Shown: positions 26,048 through 34,903, counted from the first letter of the stretch. The stretch: DNA of 64,000 bases from Parasphingorhabdus marina DSM 22363 (GCF_900128895.1 NZ_FSQW01000001.1:1736001-1800000); one strand, 5' to 3'. Notes: generated from the sequence alone by a model not told the origin. Translations and numbers: made by a program.

Positions 26048-26827
26048 ATGGCCAATAATCGCTTAGATCAAGTTGTTTCTACAATTGTTGAGAAGGTTCG
26101 TGACGGCGTAAGGGAAGAAAAAGTTTCCTACGAAGAATATCGCGCAGCTGTCGGCTATATGATGAAAGTTGCCGATGCGGGCGAGCTGGCTTTGTTTATC
26201 GATCTCTTTTTGAATGCAACCATGTGCCGCGTGATCAATGAGAATGCCCACAGCAAAGCTTCTCTCCAAGATATGGAGGGCCCCTACTTCCTGGATGAAT
26301 CGCCGATGCTTGAGGACGGGAAAATGAAGCTGATGGACGGCTATGAGAATGACGAACCGCTGATCGTGCGCGGAACGGTGCGCGATGTCGACGGCGCTGC
26401 AATGCCTGGCGTTCTGGTTGATATGTGGAATGCGACTCCTGATGGGAAATATGGCGGAATTCATGAGGGTGTGCCGGTGGATCACTATCGTGGTAAAGTC
26501 CGCACAGATGAAAATGGACATTTCCGCTTTGAAAGCACAGTTCCGGTTCCATATCGTATCAAAGATAATGGGCCGGTAGGTGCAATGCTGAAGGCAATGG
26601 GGCGCCACAGTTGGCGGCCAGCACATGTTCATATCAAGGTCCGTCATGAGGGGTATCGTGACCTCATTACGCAGCTTTATTTTGCCGAAGGCGAATATGT
26701 TCATGATGATTGCTGTGAGGGAACCGTTCCACAGGAGTTCGTTTTTGACAAAGTTATCGAAGACGGAAAACGGGTTCTCGAAACAGATTTATTCATTGAA
26801 AAAGTTTCGGAAAAACAAGCTGCCTGA
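26048..26827 (+). CDS. Chlorocatechol 1,2-dioxygenase-type intradiol dioxygenase
   Basis: 259 residues, the length typical of chlorocatechol dioxygenases (TfdC/ClcA, about 250-260) and shorter than catechol or hydroxyquinol enzymes. Iron ligands by position: Tyr in EGPYF (family landmark) and VDHYRGK, His in WRPAHVHIKV. TfdC-like blocks include DMWNATPDGKYGGIHEG, VPVDHYRGK and HDDCCEG. It would cleave (chloro)catechol to (chloro)muconate. It heads a seven-gene operon with dienelactone hydrolase and maleylacetate reductase, which are needed for chlorinated but not plain catechol. A hydroxyquinol or catechol substrate cannot be excluded by sequence alone. Confidence 0.85.
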   Translation: MANNRLDQVVSTIVEKVRDGVREEKVSYEEYRAAVGYMMKVADAGELALFIDLFLNATMCRVINENAHSKASLQDMEGPYFLDESPMLEDGKMKLMDGYENDEPLIVRGTVRDVDGAAMPGVLVDMWNATPDGKYGGIHEGVPVDHYRGKVRTDENGHFRFESTVPVPYRIKDNGPVGAMLKAMGRHSWRPAHVHIKVRHEGYRDLITQLYFAEGEYVHDDCCEGTVPQEFVFDKVIEDGKRVLETDLFIEKVSEKQAA

Positions 26828-26879
26828 TCTTCCCTAAATGGAAATTTAGGTTCTTTCTTGAAGTCAATGGAGACTGTAA

Positions 26880-27575
26880 ATGTGTCATGGGCAGGCGGTA
26901 GAGGCGTTCCCGGAACCGACAACTCCTACCCCGTTTGATCAGGGCGTTTCTGGTTATCGGTTTGGGGATTCATCGGGTAAGTCTGTTGCGATTTTGCCTG
27001 ATATCTATGGATGCAACGAGTTCTATCAAGGCTTATCCGCCCACTTGGCCCAAAAGGGCAAGCAAGTATATCTTGTGGATACCTTTGCCGGTTTAGGTGA
27101 TCTGTCCGAGCAAACTCGTGAGGCTGCATTTGCACGTAGGAACAGGGTTGCGGACAAAACGTTTCTCGATTCTTTCGAAGATTTTTGTGCCGATGTGGCG
27201 ATTGATGGCGTCATTGGCTTCTGTTTGGGTGGTCTATATGTCTTTGAACTTGCGCGGAGAGGGGTGAGGGCGGATCTACTTGGTCTTTATGGATTCCCTC
27301 AGGGATTGCCAAATCAAGACGCCTTGCCTGTCCCGTTCGAATATCTTTCCGATGTTGAGCAACCTTTCAGCATGTTGCTTGGAGCGGATGACGAGTCTGT
27401 CGGAAAAGATAATATAGGCCGATTGGCTGAGATGACACCAAATGTTCCGGCCATGAACCTGACAATCTATGAAGGCGTAGGTCACAATTTCTTGCCTCTC
27501 CTGGATAGCGACCAGGCTGAACTAAAGGCAGTGGCTGAGGATGCTTTGCGACACATTGAGAACGTCGCTGGATGA
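26880..27575 (+). CDS. Dienelactone hydrolase
   Basis: 231 residues, the family length. The catalytic Cys is in GFCLGG, the Asp probably in LLGADDESVG and the His in GVGHNFLP. The enzyme opens cis- or trans-dienelactone, formed after chloride loss from chloromuconolactone, to maleylacetate. The start MCHGQAVEAF resembles TfdE/ClcD-type proteins. The stop overlaps the maleylacetate reductase ATG by 4 bases. Confidence 0.88.
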   Translation: MCHGQAVEAFPEPTTPTPFDQGVSGYRFGDSSGKSVAILPDIYGCNEFYQGLSAHLAQKGKQVYLVDTFAGLGDLSEQTREAAFARRNRVADKTFLDSFEDFCADVAIDGVIGFCLGGLYVFELARRGVRADLLGLYGFPQGLPNQDALPVPFEYLSDVEQPFSMLLGADDESVGKDNIGRLAEMTPNVPAMNLTIYEGVGHNFLPLLDSDQAELKAVAEDALRHIENVAG

Positions 27576-28654
27576 GCAGTCGAAATTTCATCTACAATTC
27601 CAATCCGGCCAGAGTGGTTTTTGGAGTTGGAACGATTGCTAAACTGGAGGATGAAGCAGAGGCGCTTGGCATTAACCGAGCTCTCGTTTTGACAACAAGC
27701 GCACAACAAGAACAGGGTCGGGAAATTGTCGAGCGGCTGGGGGGCCGGGCAGCGGGACTTTGCTCGAACGCCCAAATGCACACGCCGGTTACCGTTACCG
27801 AAGATACTATGCGCGTTTTCGCAGAATGTGGGGCTGATGGAATAGTTTCTTGCGGTGGAGGGTCTACGATCGGCTTGGGCAAAGCGATCGCATATCGAAA
27901 TGACGCACCACAAATAGTTATTCCAACCAGTTATGCGGGGTCTGAAATGACCCCGATTTTGGGCCAGACAGAAGGAGGTGTGAAGAAAACGCTTTCATCT
28001 CCCAAAGTGCTGCCGGAAACGGTTCTGTATGACGTCAATTATACATTATCCCTGCCGCACTCTATGACTTTGGCGAGCGGTATGAATGCGGTGGCGCATG
28101 CTGTTGAAGCGCTATATTCGGAATCTGCAAACCCGGTGCTATGCATGCTCGCCGAAGAAGCAGTTTCATCGATGGTCAGCGCTTTGGGCAAGCTTTCGGA
28201 AGCCGGCCAAACTATTGCGGGTGAAGAGTTGCTTGAAGCAAGAACCGATGCTCTATACGGGGCATGGCTTTGCGGAACATGCCTTGGGCTCGGCGGTGTC
28301 GCATTGCATCATAAGCTGTGTCATGTGCTTGGCGGAAGCTTTGATCTGCCACATGCAGAAACGCATACCGTGGTTCTGCCGCATGCACTGGCGTATAATG
28401 CGCCAGCAATCGCCGAACCAATGGATCGCTTGAAACGTGCAATGGGAACCGATGATCCTGCGGGCAGATTATATGACATCGCCAAGCAAGGCGGCGCGCC
28501 TGTATCGCTTCGCGAACTCGGAATGCCGGCCGAAGGTATCGCTTCAGCGGTGAGATCCACGCTCGACAATCCTTACTTTAATCCGCGCGAGTTGGAGGCA
28601 GAGGGGCTCACTCAGCTTCTGGAGAGCGCTTGGCACGGAAACAGACCATCTTGA
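27572..28654 (+). CDS. Maleylacetate reductase
   Basis: 360 residues, iron-alcohol-dehydrogenase fold. NAD(P)H-binding CGGGSTIGLGKA, TSYAGSEMTPILG, and the metal/active-site segment HHKLCHVLGGSFDLPHAETH are maleylacetate-reductase hallmarks. It reduces maleylacetate (and 2-chloromaleylacetate, with dechlorination) to 3-oxoadipate. Its presence with a cycloisomerase and dienelactone hydrolase is what marks this as a modified ortho-cleavage route. Overlaps genes on both sides by 4 bases. Confidence 0.94.
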   Translation: MSSRNFIYNSNPARVVFGVGTIAKLEDEAEALGINRALVLTTSAQQEQGREIVERLGGRAAGLCSNAQMHTPVTVTEDTMRVFAECGADGIVSCGGGSTIGLGKAIAYRNDAPQIVIPTSYAGSEMTPILGQTEGGVKKTLSSPKVLPETVLYDVNYTLSLPHSMTLASGMNAVAHAVEALYSESANPVLCMLAEEAVSSMVSALGKLSEAGQTIAGEELLEARTDALYGAWLCGTCLGLGGVALHHKLCHVLGGSFDLPHAETHTVVLPHALAYNAPAIAEPMDRLKRAMGTDDPAGRLYDIAKQGGAPVSLRELGMPAEGIASAVRSTLDNPYFNPRELEAEGLTQLLESAWHGNRPS

Positions 28655-29862
28655 CGCAAAGACACGCCTTTTTGTGCGAGAATATCCGTACGCCAATTGG
28701 CAGGTACGGCGGCGGCCTCGCTGCGGTCCGGCCCGATGATCTGGCGGCGGCGGCCATTAAATCTGTGATCGAAAGCTGTTCAGGGCTTGATACCAGTCAG
28801 ATTGATGATGTGATTCTGGGATGTGCCAATCAGGCGGGTGAGGACAATCGAAATGTTGCTCGCATGTCTGCGTTGCTTGCAGGGCTGCCCGAAAATGTTC
28901 CTGGAGTTACCGTTAATCGATTGTGCGCTTCCGGCCTGGTGGCTGTGGGAACGGCCGCACAGGCCATTGTCTCTGGAGACGCCGATTTGATTGTGGCTGG
29001 TGGCGTAGAGTCAATGAGTAGGGCGCCATTCGTAATGGGTAAGTCAGATGCAGCATGGTCGCGTAATGCTGAAGTTTTCGACACAACAATCGGTTGGCGA
29101 TTTATCAACCGCAGGATGGACGAAAAATTTGGTACAGATAGCATGCCAGAAACTGCAGAAAATGTCGCGGAGGATTATGGTGTTTCCCGGGAAGACCAAG
29201 ATTCCTTTGCCCTGCGATCTCAGCAGCGGGCAGGCAATGCCCAAAAATCTGGCATTTTCTCAGAAGAAATTACTCCATTGGAGATAGCCGGAAGAAAAAA
29301 TAGCATGTCGGTGATGGAGCATGACGAACATATCCGTGTCGATACCACGCTTGAAAAACTATCTTCGCTTAAAGCGCCATTCCGAAAAGGTGGATCTGTA
29401 ACCGCTGGAAATGCATCAGGTGTCAATGATGGCGCTGCAGCCATGTTGATAGTTTCAGATGAGGCTGTAAAAAGACACGGTCTAAACCCCATTGCGCGCA
29501 TATCAGGCATGGTTAGCGCAGGAGTTGCCCCACGAGTAATGGGTGTCGGCCCGGTTCCAGCAGTAAGGAAATTGCTGGCCAAACAATCTCGAACTATCTC
29601 AGATTTCGATGTGGTTGAATTAAACGAAGCGTTCGCTGCCCAGGCATTGGCCGTTCTCAGAGAACTCGGCTTAGAAGATGATGCGGAACATGTTAATCCC
29701 AATGGAGGCGCCATAGCGCTGGGCCACCCTCTGGGCATGAGCGGCGCTCGCTTGGCCCTCACTGCCGCAAGGGAATTGAAGCGGAGGGGGGGGAATCGTG
29801 CCCTTGCGACTATGTGTGTTGGTGTTGGTCAAGGAACCGCACTGTCTTTGGAGGCTGTGTGA
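28651..29862 (+). CDS. pcaF: 3-oxoadipyl-CoA thiolase
   Basis: 403 residues. Catalytic Cys in NRLCASGLVAVG, His in GGAIALGHPLGMSGAR and second Cys in TMCVGVGQG. The opening FLCENIRTPIGRYGG and the substrate context match PcaF/CatF, which splits 3-oxoadipyl-CoA to succinyl-CoA and acetyl-CoA. A TTG at 28651 is proposed as start because it overlaps the previous TGA (TTGA) and yields the normal N-terminus; a TTG at 28630 is possible. A general acetyl-CoA acetyltransferase is the alternative but the operon argues for 3-oxoadipyl-CoA. Confidence 0.88.
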   Translation: MTQRHAFLCENIRTPIGRYGGGLAAVRPDDLAAAAIKSVIESCSGLDTSQIDDVILGCANQAGEDNRNVARMSALLAGLPENVPGVTVNRLCASGLVAVGTAAQAIVSGDADLIVAGGVESMSRAPFVMGKSDAAWSRNAEVFDTTIGWRFINRRMDEKFGTDSMPETAENVAEDYGVSREDQDSFALRSQQRAGNAQKSGIFSEEITPLEIAGRKNSMSVMEHDEHIRVDTTLEKLSSLKAPFRKGGSVTAGNASGVNDGAAAMLIVSDEAVKRHGLNPIARISGMVSAGVAPRVMGVGPVPAVRKLLAKQSRTISDFDVVELNEAFAAQALAVLRELGLEDDAEHVNPNGGAIALGHPLGMSGARLALTAARELKRRGGNRALATMCVGVGQGTALSLEAV

Positions 29863-30125
29863 ATTCGGCAGATGCACCTATGCATATTAAGGATGCTCTG
29901 ATTGCACGCGTTACTGTGGTTCGGGCAATCAAAGTTGCGATCGTTGTTGGCACATTGTTAATCGCTCTCAACCACGGCGATAATATCGCCACAGGCAATT
30001 GGCCTGTTTGGTGGAAAATTCCGCTTACTTACCTGGTACCATATTCTGTCTCATCATACTCAACAGCTGCATTTCTGATGGATCTCGCCCGGAAGGATGT
30101 CATCCATCTGGTCACGGATAAATAG
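29859..30125 (+). CDS. Small NrtS-like membrane protein
   Basis: 88 residues from a GTG at 29859 that overlaps the thiolase stop (GTGA), with GGAG 5 bases upstream. Two hydrophobic segments: VAIVVGTLLIALNHGDN and IPLTYLVPYSVSSYSTAAF. This pattern, including the L-N-x-GD turn and the K-I-x-LTYLVP-x-x-VS motif, is that of the NrtS (nitrate/nitrite transporter-like) family. It is enclosed between the thiolase and CoA-transferase genes and is clearly part of the operon. Its role there is unknown; inorganic anion movement is a possibility. Confidence 0.7.
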   Translation: MNSADAPMHIKDALIARVTVVRAIKVAIVVGTLLIALNHGDNIATGNWPVWWKIPLTYLVPYSVSSYSTAAFLMDLARKDVIHLVTDK

Positions 30126-30126
30126 A

Positions 30127-30828
30127 ATGAAATCTAAGATATTTGCTTCTCCTCATGAAGCTCTAAAGGGAATCTGTGAAAATGGCATGCTCGTGGCATG
30201 TGGCGGGTTTGGGCTTTGCGGAATGCCGGAAAGCCTGATCGATGCCCTATGCGAGACGGAAGTCAATAAACTTACCGTCGTTTCTAACAATGCAGGAATC
30301 GATGGAATCGGGCTGGCTAAACTTATTGAAAAAGGGCAGATCGCCAAGATGATCTCGTCTTATGTTGGGAACAACAAGACGTTCGAAAAAGCCTATTTGA
30401 ACGGCGACATTGATCTGGAATTTAGTCCGCAAGGAACAATGTCCGAAAGGCTTCGTGCAGGCGGTGCGGGTATTCCCGCATTCTATACGCGTACAGGTGT
30501 TGGAACGCTGGTTGCAGAAGGAAAACCGCATGAGAAGTTTGACGGTGAAACTTTTGTACAGGAGCGAGGTATCAGGGCTGATCTTGCGCTAATCAGGGCG
30601 GAGATTGCCGATGAGGAAGGCAATCTTGTGTTTCGCAAAACGGCACGGAATTTCAATCCGATGATGGCCGCCTCGGGAAAAATCACCATTGTTGAGGTGG
30701 AAGAAATTGTGCCAGCTGGAGAAATCGATCCGGACCATGTTCACATACCCGGGATATTTGTCCAACGCATCGTCAAGTCGACCATTCCCAAGCGCATAGA
30801 GTTTGTGACTAACAGAGAAGAAGGCTGA
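30127..30828 (+). CDS. pcaI: 3-oxoadipate CoA-transferase subunit A (PcaI/ScoA type)
   Basis: 233 residues. The [15 protein letters not shown] region and [15 protein letters not shown] are the CoA-binding and family signature blocks of succinyl-CoA:3-oxoacid transferase A subunits; [25 protein letters not shown] follows in several pieces. In this operon the acceptor is expected to be 3-oxoadipate, forming 3-oxoadipyl-CoA for the thiolase upstream. Starts 1 base after the NrtS-like gene. A general 3-oxoacid (acetoacetate) transferase would look alike. Confidence 0.9.
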   Translation: MKSKIFASPHEALKGICENGMLVACGGFGLCGMPESLIDALCETEVNKLTVVSNNAGIDGIGLAKLIEKGQIAKMISSYVGNNKTFEKAYLNGDIDLEFSPQGTMSERLRAGGAGIPAFYTRTGVGTLVAEGKPHEKFDGETFVQERGIRADLALIRAEIADEEGNLVFRKTARNFNPMMAASGKITIVEVEEIVPAGEIDPDHVHIPGIFVQRIVKSTIPKRIEFVTNREEG

Positions 30829-30833
30829 TCCGC

Positions 30834-31460
30834 ATGCCCTGGAATAGAGATGATATGGCTAGCAAAGCAGCTGCGGAGCTCGAAGACGGCTTTTATGTTA
30901 ACCTCGGGATTGGCATCCCAACTCTGGTTGCCAACCATATACCGGAAGACATGAAGGTAGTTTTGCAATCAGAAAACGGCATGTTGGCTATGGGCCCGTT
31001 TCCTCTTCCAGGGGAGGAAGACCCGGACTTAATCAATGCGGGAAAGCAAACCATCACCGAACGTGATGAAAGTTCTTATTTTTCGTCTGCTGATAGCTTT
31101 GGCATGATACGCGGCGGACATATCAATATTGCGATCCTGGGAGCGATGGAAGTTGCCCAAAATGGTGACTTAGCCAACTGGATGATACCCGGAAAAATGG
31201 TCAAGGGAATGGGTGGTGCGATGGACTTGGTCGCTGGCGTCCAGCGTGTGGTGGTCATTACCGATCACACCACAAAATCTGGCGATGCCAAGCTCCTGAA
31301 GAAATGCAGTTTGCCGCTTACCGGAAAAGGCTGCGTCGATAGGATCATCAGTGATCTGGGTGTGTTTGACGTGCTGGGCGATGGTTTGAAAATCGCAGAA
31401 CTGGCACCCGGTGTCACGGAGGAAGAAGTTAGAGCGAAAACAGAGGCTAATATCGTCTAA
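30834..31460 (+). CDS. pcaJ: 3-oxoadipate CoA-transferase subunit B (PcaJ/ScoB type)
   Basis: 208 residues. [17 protein letters not shown] is the B-subunit opening and [13 protein letters not shown] carries the catalytic Glu that forms the CoA thioester intermediate. [17 protein letters not shown] sequence follows ([13 protein letters not shown]). It pairs with the subunit at 30127, 5 bases apart. It is the last gene of the operon; the next genes are on the other strand. Confidence 0.92.
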   Translation: MPWNRDDMASKAAAELEDGFYVNLGIGIPTLVANHIPEDMKVVLQSENGMLAMGPFPLPGEEDPDLINAGKQTITERDESSYFSSADSFGMIRGGHINIAILGAMEVAQNGDLANWMIPGKMVKGMGGAMDLVAGVQRVVVITDHTTKSGDAKLLKKCSLPLTGKGCVDRIISDLGVFDVLGDGLKIAELAPGVTEEEVRAKTEANIV

Positions 31461-31617
31461 GCGATTGAGCGACGTCGCCATTGTACAAAAATCAGCTGAG
31501 GGAAATAGGCGATATTCTATCCCATCCTATGAGTATCTCAGCAAGCTTCGCTGATGTGTTTGGCGAGACCAAACTTAGAAAGCTTGAACTCGCATTGAAT
31601 ATTCAAACTCATTCACC

Positions 31618-31923
31618 CTAGAGATCAGTTGGATTAACAGGGTAAGATCTGCCATAACCAACTGGCGCCCAGCGGGAAACGTCGATTTTTGCGCGAATTC
31701 CGGCACCATAATAGGGGTCGCTTTCGGCGAAAGCGTGAGCTTCCGTAAAATCATGCGCTTCAATCAGGAATATAGATCCCTCCGGAAAGCTATTATTTTC
31801 ATCAAAAGTTGGGCCTGCTGCCAGCAGTATGTCGCGACTCTCGCTAAGAAATCGTCTATGAGCGGACTGCTCTTCCTCTGTTGGCTTTTTTCCCGTCATA
31901 GTCGTCTTGATACAAAAAAACAC
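31618..31923 (-). CDS. YciI-family protein, possible dehydrochlorinase relative
   Basis: 101 residues, one ferredoxin-like YciI domain. The conserved His (residue 22, SAHRRFL) and Asp (residue 69, AESDPYY) of the family are present. YciI proteins include TftG, which removes HCl from 5-chlorohydroxyquinol, and the fold is shared with muconolactone isomerase and chloromuconolactone dehalogenase. It lies downstream of the muconate cycloisomerase and redoxin genes on the same strand, so a role in handling chlorinated lactones or quinols is plausible but not proven. Confidence 0.75.
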   Translation of the reverse strand: MFFCIKTTMTGKKPTEEEQSAHRRFLSESRDILLAAGPTFDENNSFPEGSIFLIEAHDFTEAHAFAESDPYYGAGIRAKIDVSRWAPVGYGRSYPVNPTDL

Positions 31924-32047
31924 GTCTGTAGCTCCCTTATTTCGCTGCGATCACCAGGTTACGACTGTTTGACTTGCTGCGTGTTGATTGAACCGAAATA
32001 TGGGTTGATGGCGATACCAATCATGTCTGCACGCGATAGCGCGGTCA

Positions 32048-32578
32048 TCAGATTGCGGAGCCCCGGGCAGGGTAATTTCGCGCCAACACGGCATCTAAGC
32101 CTTCCAAGACGTCCGTAGCATGAATTCGGTTGAACGGATTGGACCCGTACACCACCGAGTAAATTTCGCCTGTTTTCGGAAAGACCATGATTGTAGCAGG
32201 TTCGCTAAATCGTCGAGGTTCGCACTCATTTATGGCATCGGTCAAATATAAGCCCCAGGCTCTCGCCTGTTCTTCACTGAGTTCATATCCAATCTCCATT
32301 CCTTCCAAGCCCCATTCGGCGACTGCCCGTTCTGCGCGATCTTGCGCATCCATAGAGATTGCCACACAAGCAACCCCCCTATCTTCAAAACGCGCCAACT
32401 TGGTTTTCAGATCAAGAATATGAAGCTTGCACCGGGGACAGTGCCAACCGCGATAAAAATCGATTATAACGAAATTTTCGGATTCAGTATCGGCAAGGCT
32501 CCAATTGCCTCCACCAACTTTTGGCACGATAAGATCTGGAGCAATCTGCCCAGGAAGCAATGTGGAGTGCATGGTCAT
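32048..32578 (-). CDS. Redoxin-family (AhpC/TSA-like) protein
   Basis: 176 residues with a thioredoxin fold. The peroxidatic position reads FYRGWHCPRCK, a CxxC rather than the lone Cys of many peroxiredoxins. AISMDAQDRAERAVAEW and ATIMVFPKTGEIYSVVYG fit the AhpC/TSA and redoxin domains. It may remove peroxide or reduce reactive quinones made by the oxygenases. It lies 91 bases after the cycloisomerase gene on the same strand and before the YciI gene. Confidence 0.82.
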   Translation of the reverse strand: MTMHSTLLPGQIAPDLIVPKVGGGNWSLADTESENFVIIDFYRGWHCPRCKLHILDLKTKLARFEDRGVACVAISMDAQDRAERAVAEWGLEGMEIGYELSEEQARAWGLYLTDAINECEPRRFSEPATIMVFPKTGEIYSVVYGSNPFNRIHATDVLEGLDAVLARNYPARGSAI

Positions 32579-32669
32579 GAATTCGTTCTTTGTCGTTTCA
32601 GGCTGCCGCTTGCGGTGAAATTAGAATTTTCCAGACAACAGGCTCGATAATTCCACTAGCTTCTATCTA

Positions 32670-33821
32670 TCAACCTGACGCTGCATGCACAGTATAGTTG
32701 CGATCTCGTCGCAAAGCGCTGACTTTGTCTTCGTCAACTTCGACAGCCAATCCCACTCCATCTTCGAGCTGGAGTTCAAAATTCTCATATCTTGCGGGCC
32801 TAACTGCAATGTCTTCTGCAATCAAACAGGGACCAGATAATTCCCCTCCATAAGGTAATGATTCTAAAGTGGCCGCTAGCTGCATACCTGCTGCGGTGCC
32901 AATTGAGCACTCTAAAAATGTTCCCATATAAATAGAGATTCCACTCGACAGAGCAATGTCAGCAATTCTCCGTGAATTCCAAAGCCCGGCTGATTTCATA
33001 ATCTTCAGGGAGACTAGGTCACAGGCATGGAGTTGTGCTATGCGGAGCATATCTTGAACGGTGCAAACGCTCTCGTCCATCATGATGGCTGAGTTGGACC
33101 TTTCCGTTATGCGCGCCGTACCGTCAAAATTCCATCGAGCCACTGGCTGCTCGATCATATCGATGCCAGCATTTTCCATTTTGGGTATTGCCCATTTGCA
33201 CGTTGCCTCATCCCAACTTTCATTTGGATCAGCTCTCACCTTGGCCTTGCCTTCTAAGCTACGCGCTACTGTACAAGCCCGCGCGACATCCTGTTCGGGA
33301 TCAAGAAATCCCATCTTCAATTTGAACAGGTTGAACCGGCCGCTGGCAATCTGACTTTCAGCTTCTTCTATTTCAGCCTCGGCCAAACCAGTGGCTAATG
33401 GCCATGAACATTGCAATGAACTTCGCTGCTTGCCGCCTAATATGTTGCACACAGGAATATTTGCGATCTTGCCTTGCAGATCAAGAAAAGCCATTTCAAC
33501 ACCGGCCTTGGCAAATGCATTTCCAAAAAGAACCCTGTCGACTTTTCGAACAATTCCTCGAATATTGAAGACATCCTCTCCAACAATTTGAGGAGTAATG
33601 TGATCGTCAATCATCAATTTGATTGATTCAACGCTTTCTCCAGCCCACCAGGGCCCGGATGGAGTGCAGCACTCACCAATACCTTCCAAACCATCCTCAG
33701 TAGTAATACGGATTAAAACGACCGCAGTGGTCCGTGCTCCAACTGCTGCAAATTTTTGGATCCTGTGCAGGGGAAGGTCTATGATTATAGTCTCAACAGA
33801 TCTTATTTTATAGTTGCTCAT
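32670..33821 (-). CDS. Muconate / chloromuconate cycloisomerase
   Basis: 383 residues, enolase superfamily. The catalytic K-x-K is in LFKLKMG, metal ligands in RADPNESWDE, MIEQP and MMDES, and the opposite Lys in VSLKIMKSAG. The start at 33821 has GGAGG 4 bases upstream; the longer frame to 33890 runs into the operators. It closes (chloro)muconate to (chloro)muconolactone, the step between the dioxygenase at 26048 and the dienelactone hydrolase at 26880. No muconolactone isomerase or enol-lactone hydrolase is present, so the chlorinated route is favoured. Confidence 0.88.
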   Translation of the reverse strand: MSNYKIRSVETIIIDLPLHRIQKFAAVGARTTAVVLIRITTEDGLEGIGECCTPSGPWWAGESVESIKLMIDDHITPQIVGEDVFNIRGIVRKVDRVLFGNAFAKAGVEMAFLDLQGKIANIPVCNILGGKQRSSLQCSWPLATGLAEAEIEEAESQIASGRFNLFKLKMGFLDPEQDVARACTVARSLEGKAKVRADPNESWDEATCKWAIPKMENAGIDMIEQPVARWNFDGTARITERSNSAIMMDESVCTVQDMLRIAQLHACDLVSLKIMKSAGLWNSRRIADIALSSGISIYMGTFLECSIGTAAGMQLAATLESLPYGGELSGPCLIAEDIAVRPARYENFELQLEDGVGLAVEVDEDKVSALRRDRNYTVHAASG

Positions 33822-34000
33822 AGCGCCTCCAAAAATTGCGCGAACTTCCATTGTAGCCTGATACCATCTGCATTTTTGGTAAAATACCATCTGTCGCCCA
33901 TGTGGATACCGAATACGTATTAATAGCGAAGGATACCTATTTTATATTGGCAAGGCCTAATCCATACCATATTGGTATATCTAGATTGGAGTTTGGTTAC
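33822..34000. promoter_or_regulatory. Divergent control region with ATAC-N7-GTAT operators
   Basis: Two perfect dyads are present: ATACCGAATACGTAT (33906-33920) and ATACCATATTGGTAT (33964-33978), both ATAC-N7-GTAT, the recognition pattern known for BenM/CatM-type LysR regulators. Extra half sites ATACCA at 33861 and 33885 and TGGTA at 33877 lie nearer the cycloisomerase. The centres of the two perfect sites are 58 bases apart. The LysR gene starts at 34001. Confidence 0.7.
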
Positions 34001-34903
34001 ATGGAACTACGGCAATTGAGATACTTTGTGGCTGTGGCCGAAGAGCGAAACTTTGGTTTAGCCGCTCAGAAATTGAATGTCTCACAACCCCCGATAACTC
34101 GCCAAATCAAAAAACTAGAAGATGAGATGAGTGTCGTTTTGTTCAAGCGAACGAGCAAAGGCTCCGAGTTGACATCTGCAGGGCAGGCGTTTTTGGAAGA
34201 TGCACGGAAGATTTTGAATCAGGTGAAAATCGGAGTCGAGCGAGGTCAGGCAGCGCAAAGAGGCGAGATTGGAACTTTAGAAATCGGCTATTTTGGAACG
34301 CCATCATATCTTTTGCTTCCCAAGATATTGAAGCTTTTTAAAGGCGAAAATCCTGGTCTGGAACTTTATCTCCATAGACTATCAAAAAAGGAACAGATGG
34401 ATGCGCTCAAGACCGGCCAAATTCATATTGGCTTTGGACGTTATTACAATCAGGAGCATGATCTGTGCGTAGAGCATATTTTCAATGAAGGAATGGCGCT
34501 TTGTCTTCCAGCGGACTTTTCAATGGAGATTGATAATTCTAACTGGCATTCGGTTTTCAGCCAAATACCACTCATATTGTTTCCGGCTTCTGGCCGTCCC
34601 AATTTTGCTGATGAGATTTTGGCAATTTTGAAGAGAGAGGGTGTTGATCCCGAAGTGGCAAATGTTTCAGAAGACATTCGGGCGGGCCTGATGCAGGTCG
34701 CTATTGGCACTGGTGCAATGATAGTTCCCAATTCAGTTACGGAAATGCGCTGGTTTGGTGTGCGATTCGTCAAACTCGCGGCACTTTCAGATGACTGTCC
34801 AATCAGTATTATTTATCGCAAATCGGATACCAGTCCACATTTGAGAAAACTTATTCATTCAATCCAACACTTTCAGGAATCTTCCGCAAAAATTGAAATC
34901 TAG
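34001..34903 (+). CDS. LysR-family regulator of the CatR/TfdR/ClcR group
   Basis: 300 residues. MELRQLRYFVAVAEERNFG, VSQPPITRQIKKLE and VVLFKRTSKGSELTSAG are the characteristic N-terminus of chlorocatechol and catechol regulators; the effector domain follows from about 90. Such proteins bind muconate or chloromuconate and activate ring-cleavage genes. It diverges from the cycloisomerase gene over the ATAC-N7-GTAT sites. The ATG at 34001 gives the family start; an upstream frame to 33902 would run through the operators. Confidence 0.92.
   Translation: MELRQLRYFVAVAEERNFGLAAQKLNVSQPPITRQIKKLEDEMSVVLFKRTSKGSELTSAGQAFLEDARKILNQVKIGVERGQAAQRGEIGTLEIGYFGTPSYLLLPKILKLFKGENPGLELYLHRLSKKEQMDALKTGQIHIGFGRYYNQEHDLCVEHIFNEGMALCLPADFSMEIDNSNWHSVFSQIPLILFPASGRPNFADEILAILKREGVDPEVANVSEDIRAGLMQVAIGTGAMIVPNSVTEMRWFGVRFVKLAALSDDCPISIIYRKSDTSPHLRKLIHSIQHFQESSAKIEI

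Noticed and set aside
26048-26827. Hydroxyquinol 1,2-dioxygenase as the name for the intradiol enzyme
   Set aside because: Length and the TfdC-like blocks, and the presence of cycloisomerase and dienelactone hydrolase, fit chlorocatechol better; hydroxyquinol needs neither of those enzymes.
31467-31556. Plus-strand frame from a TTG reading MSDVAIVQKSAEGNRRYSIP
   Set aside because: Considered as a transposase remnant; 29 codons are too few to support it.
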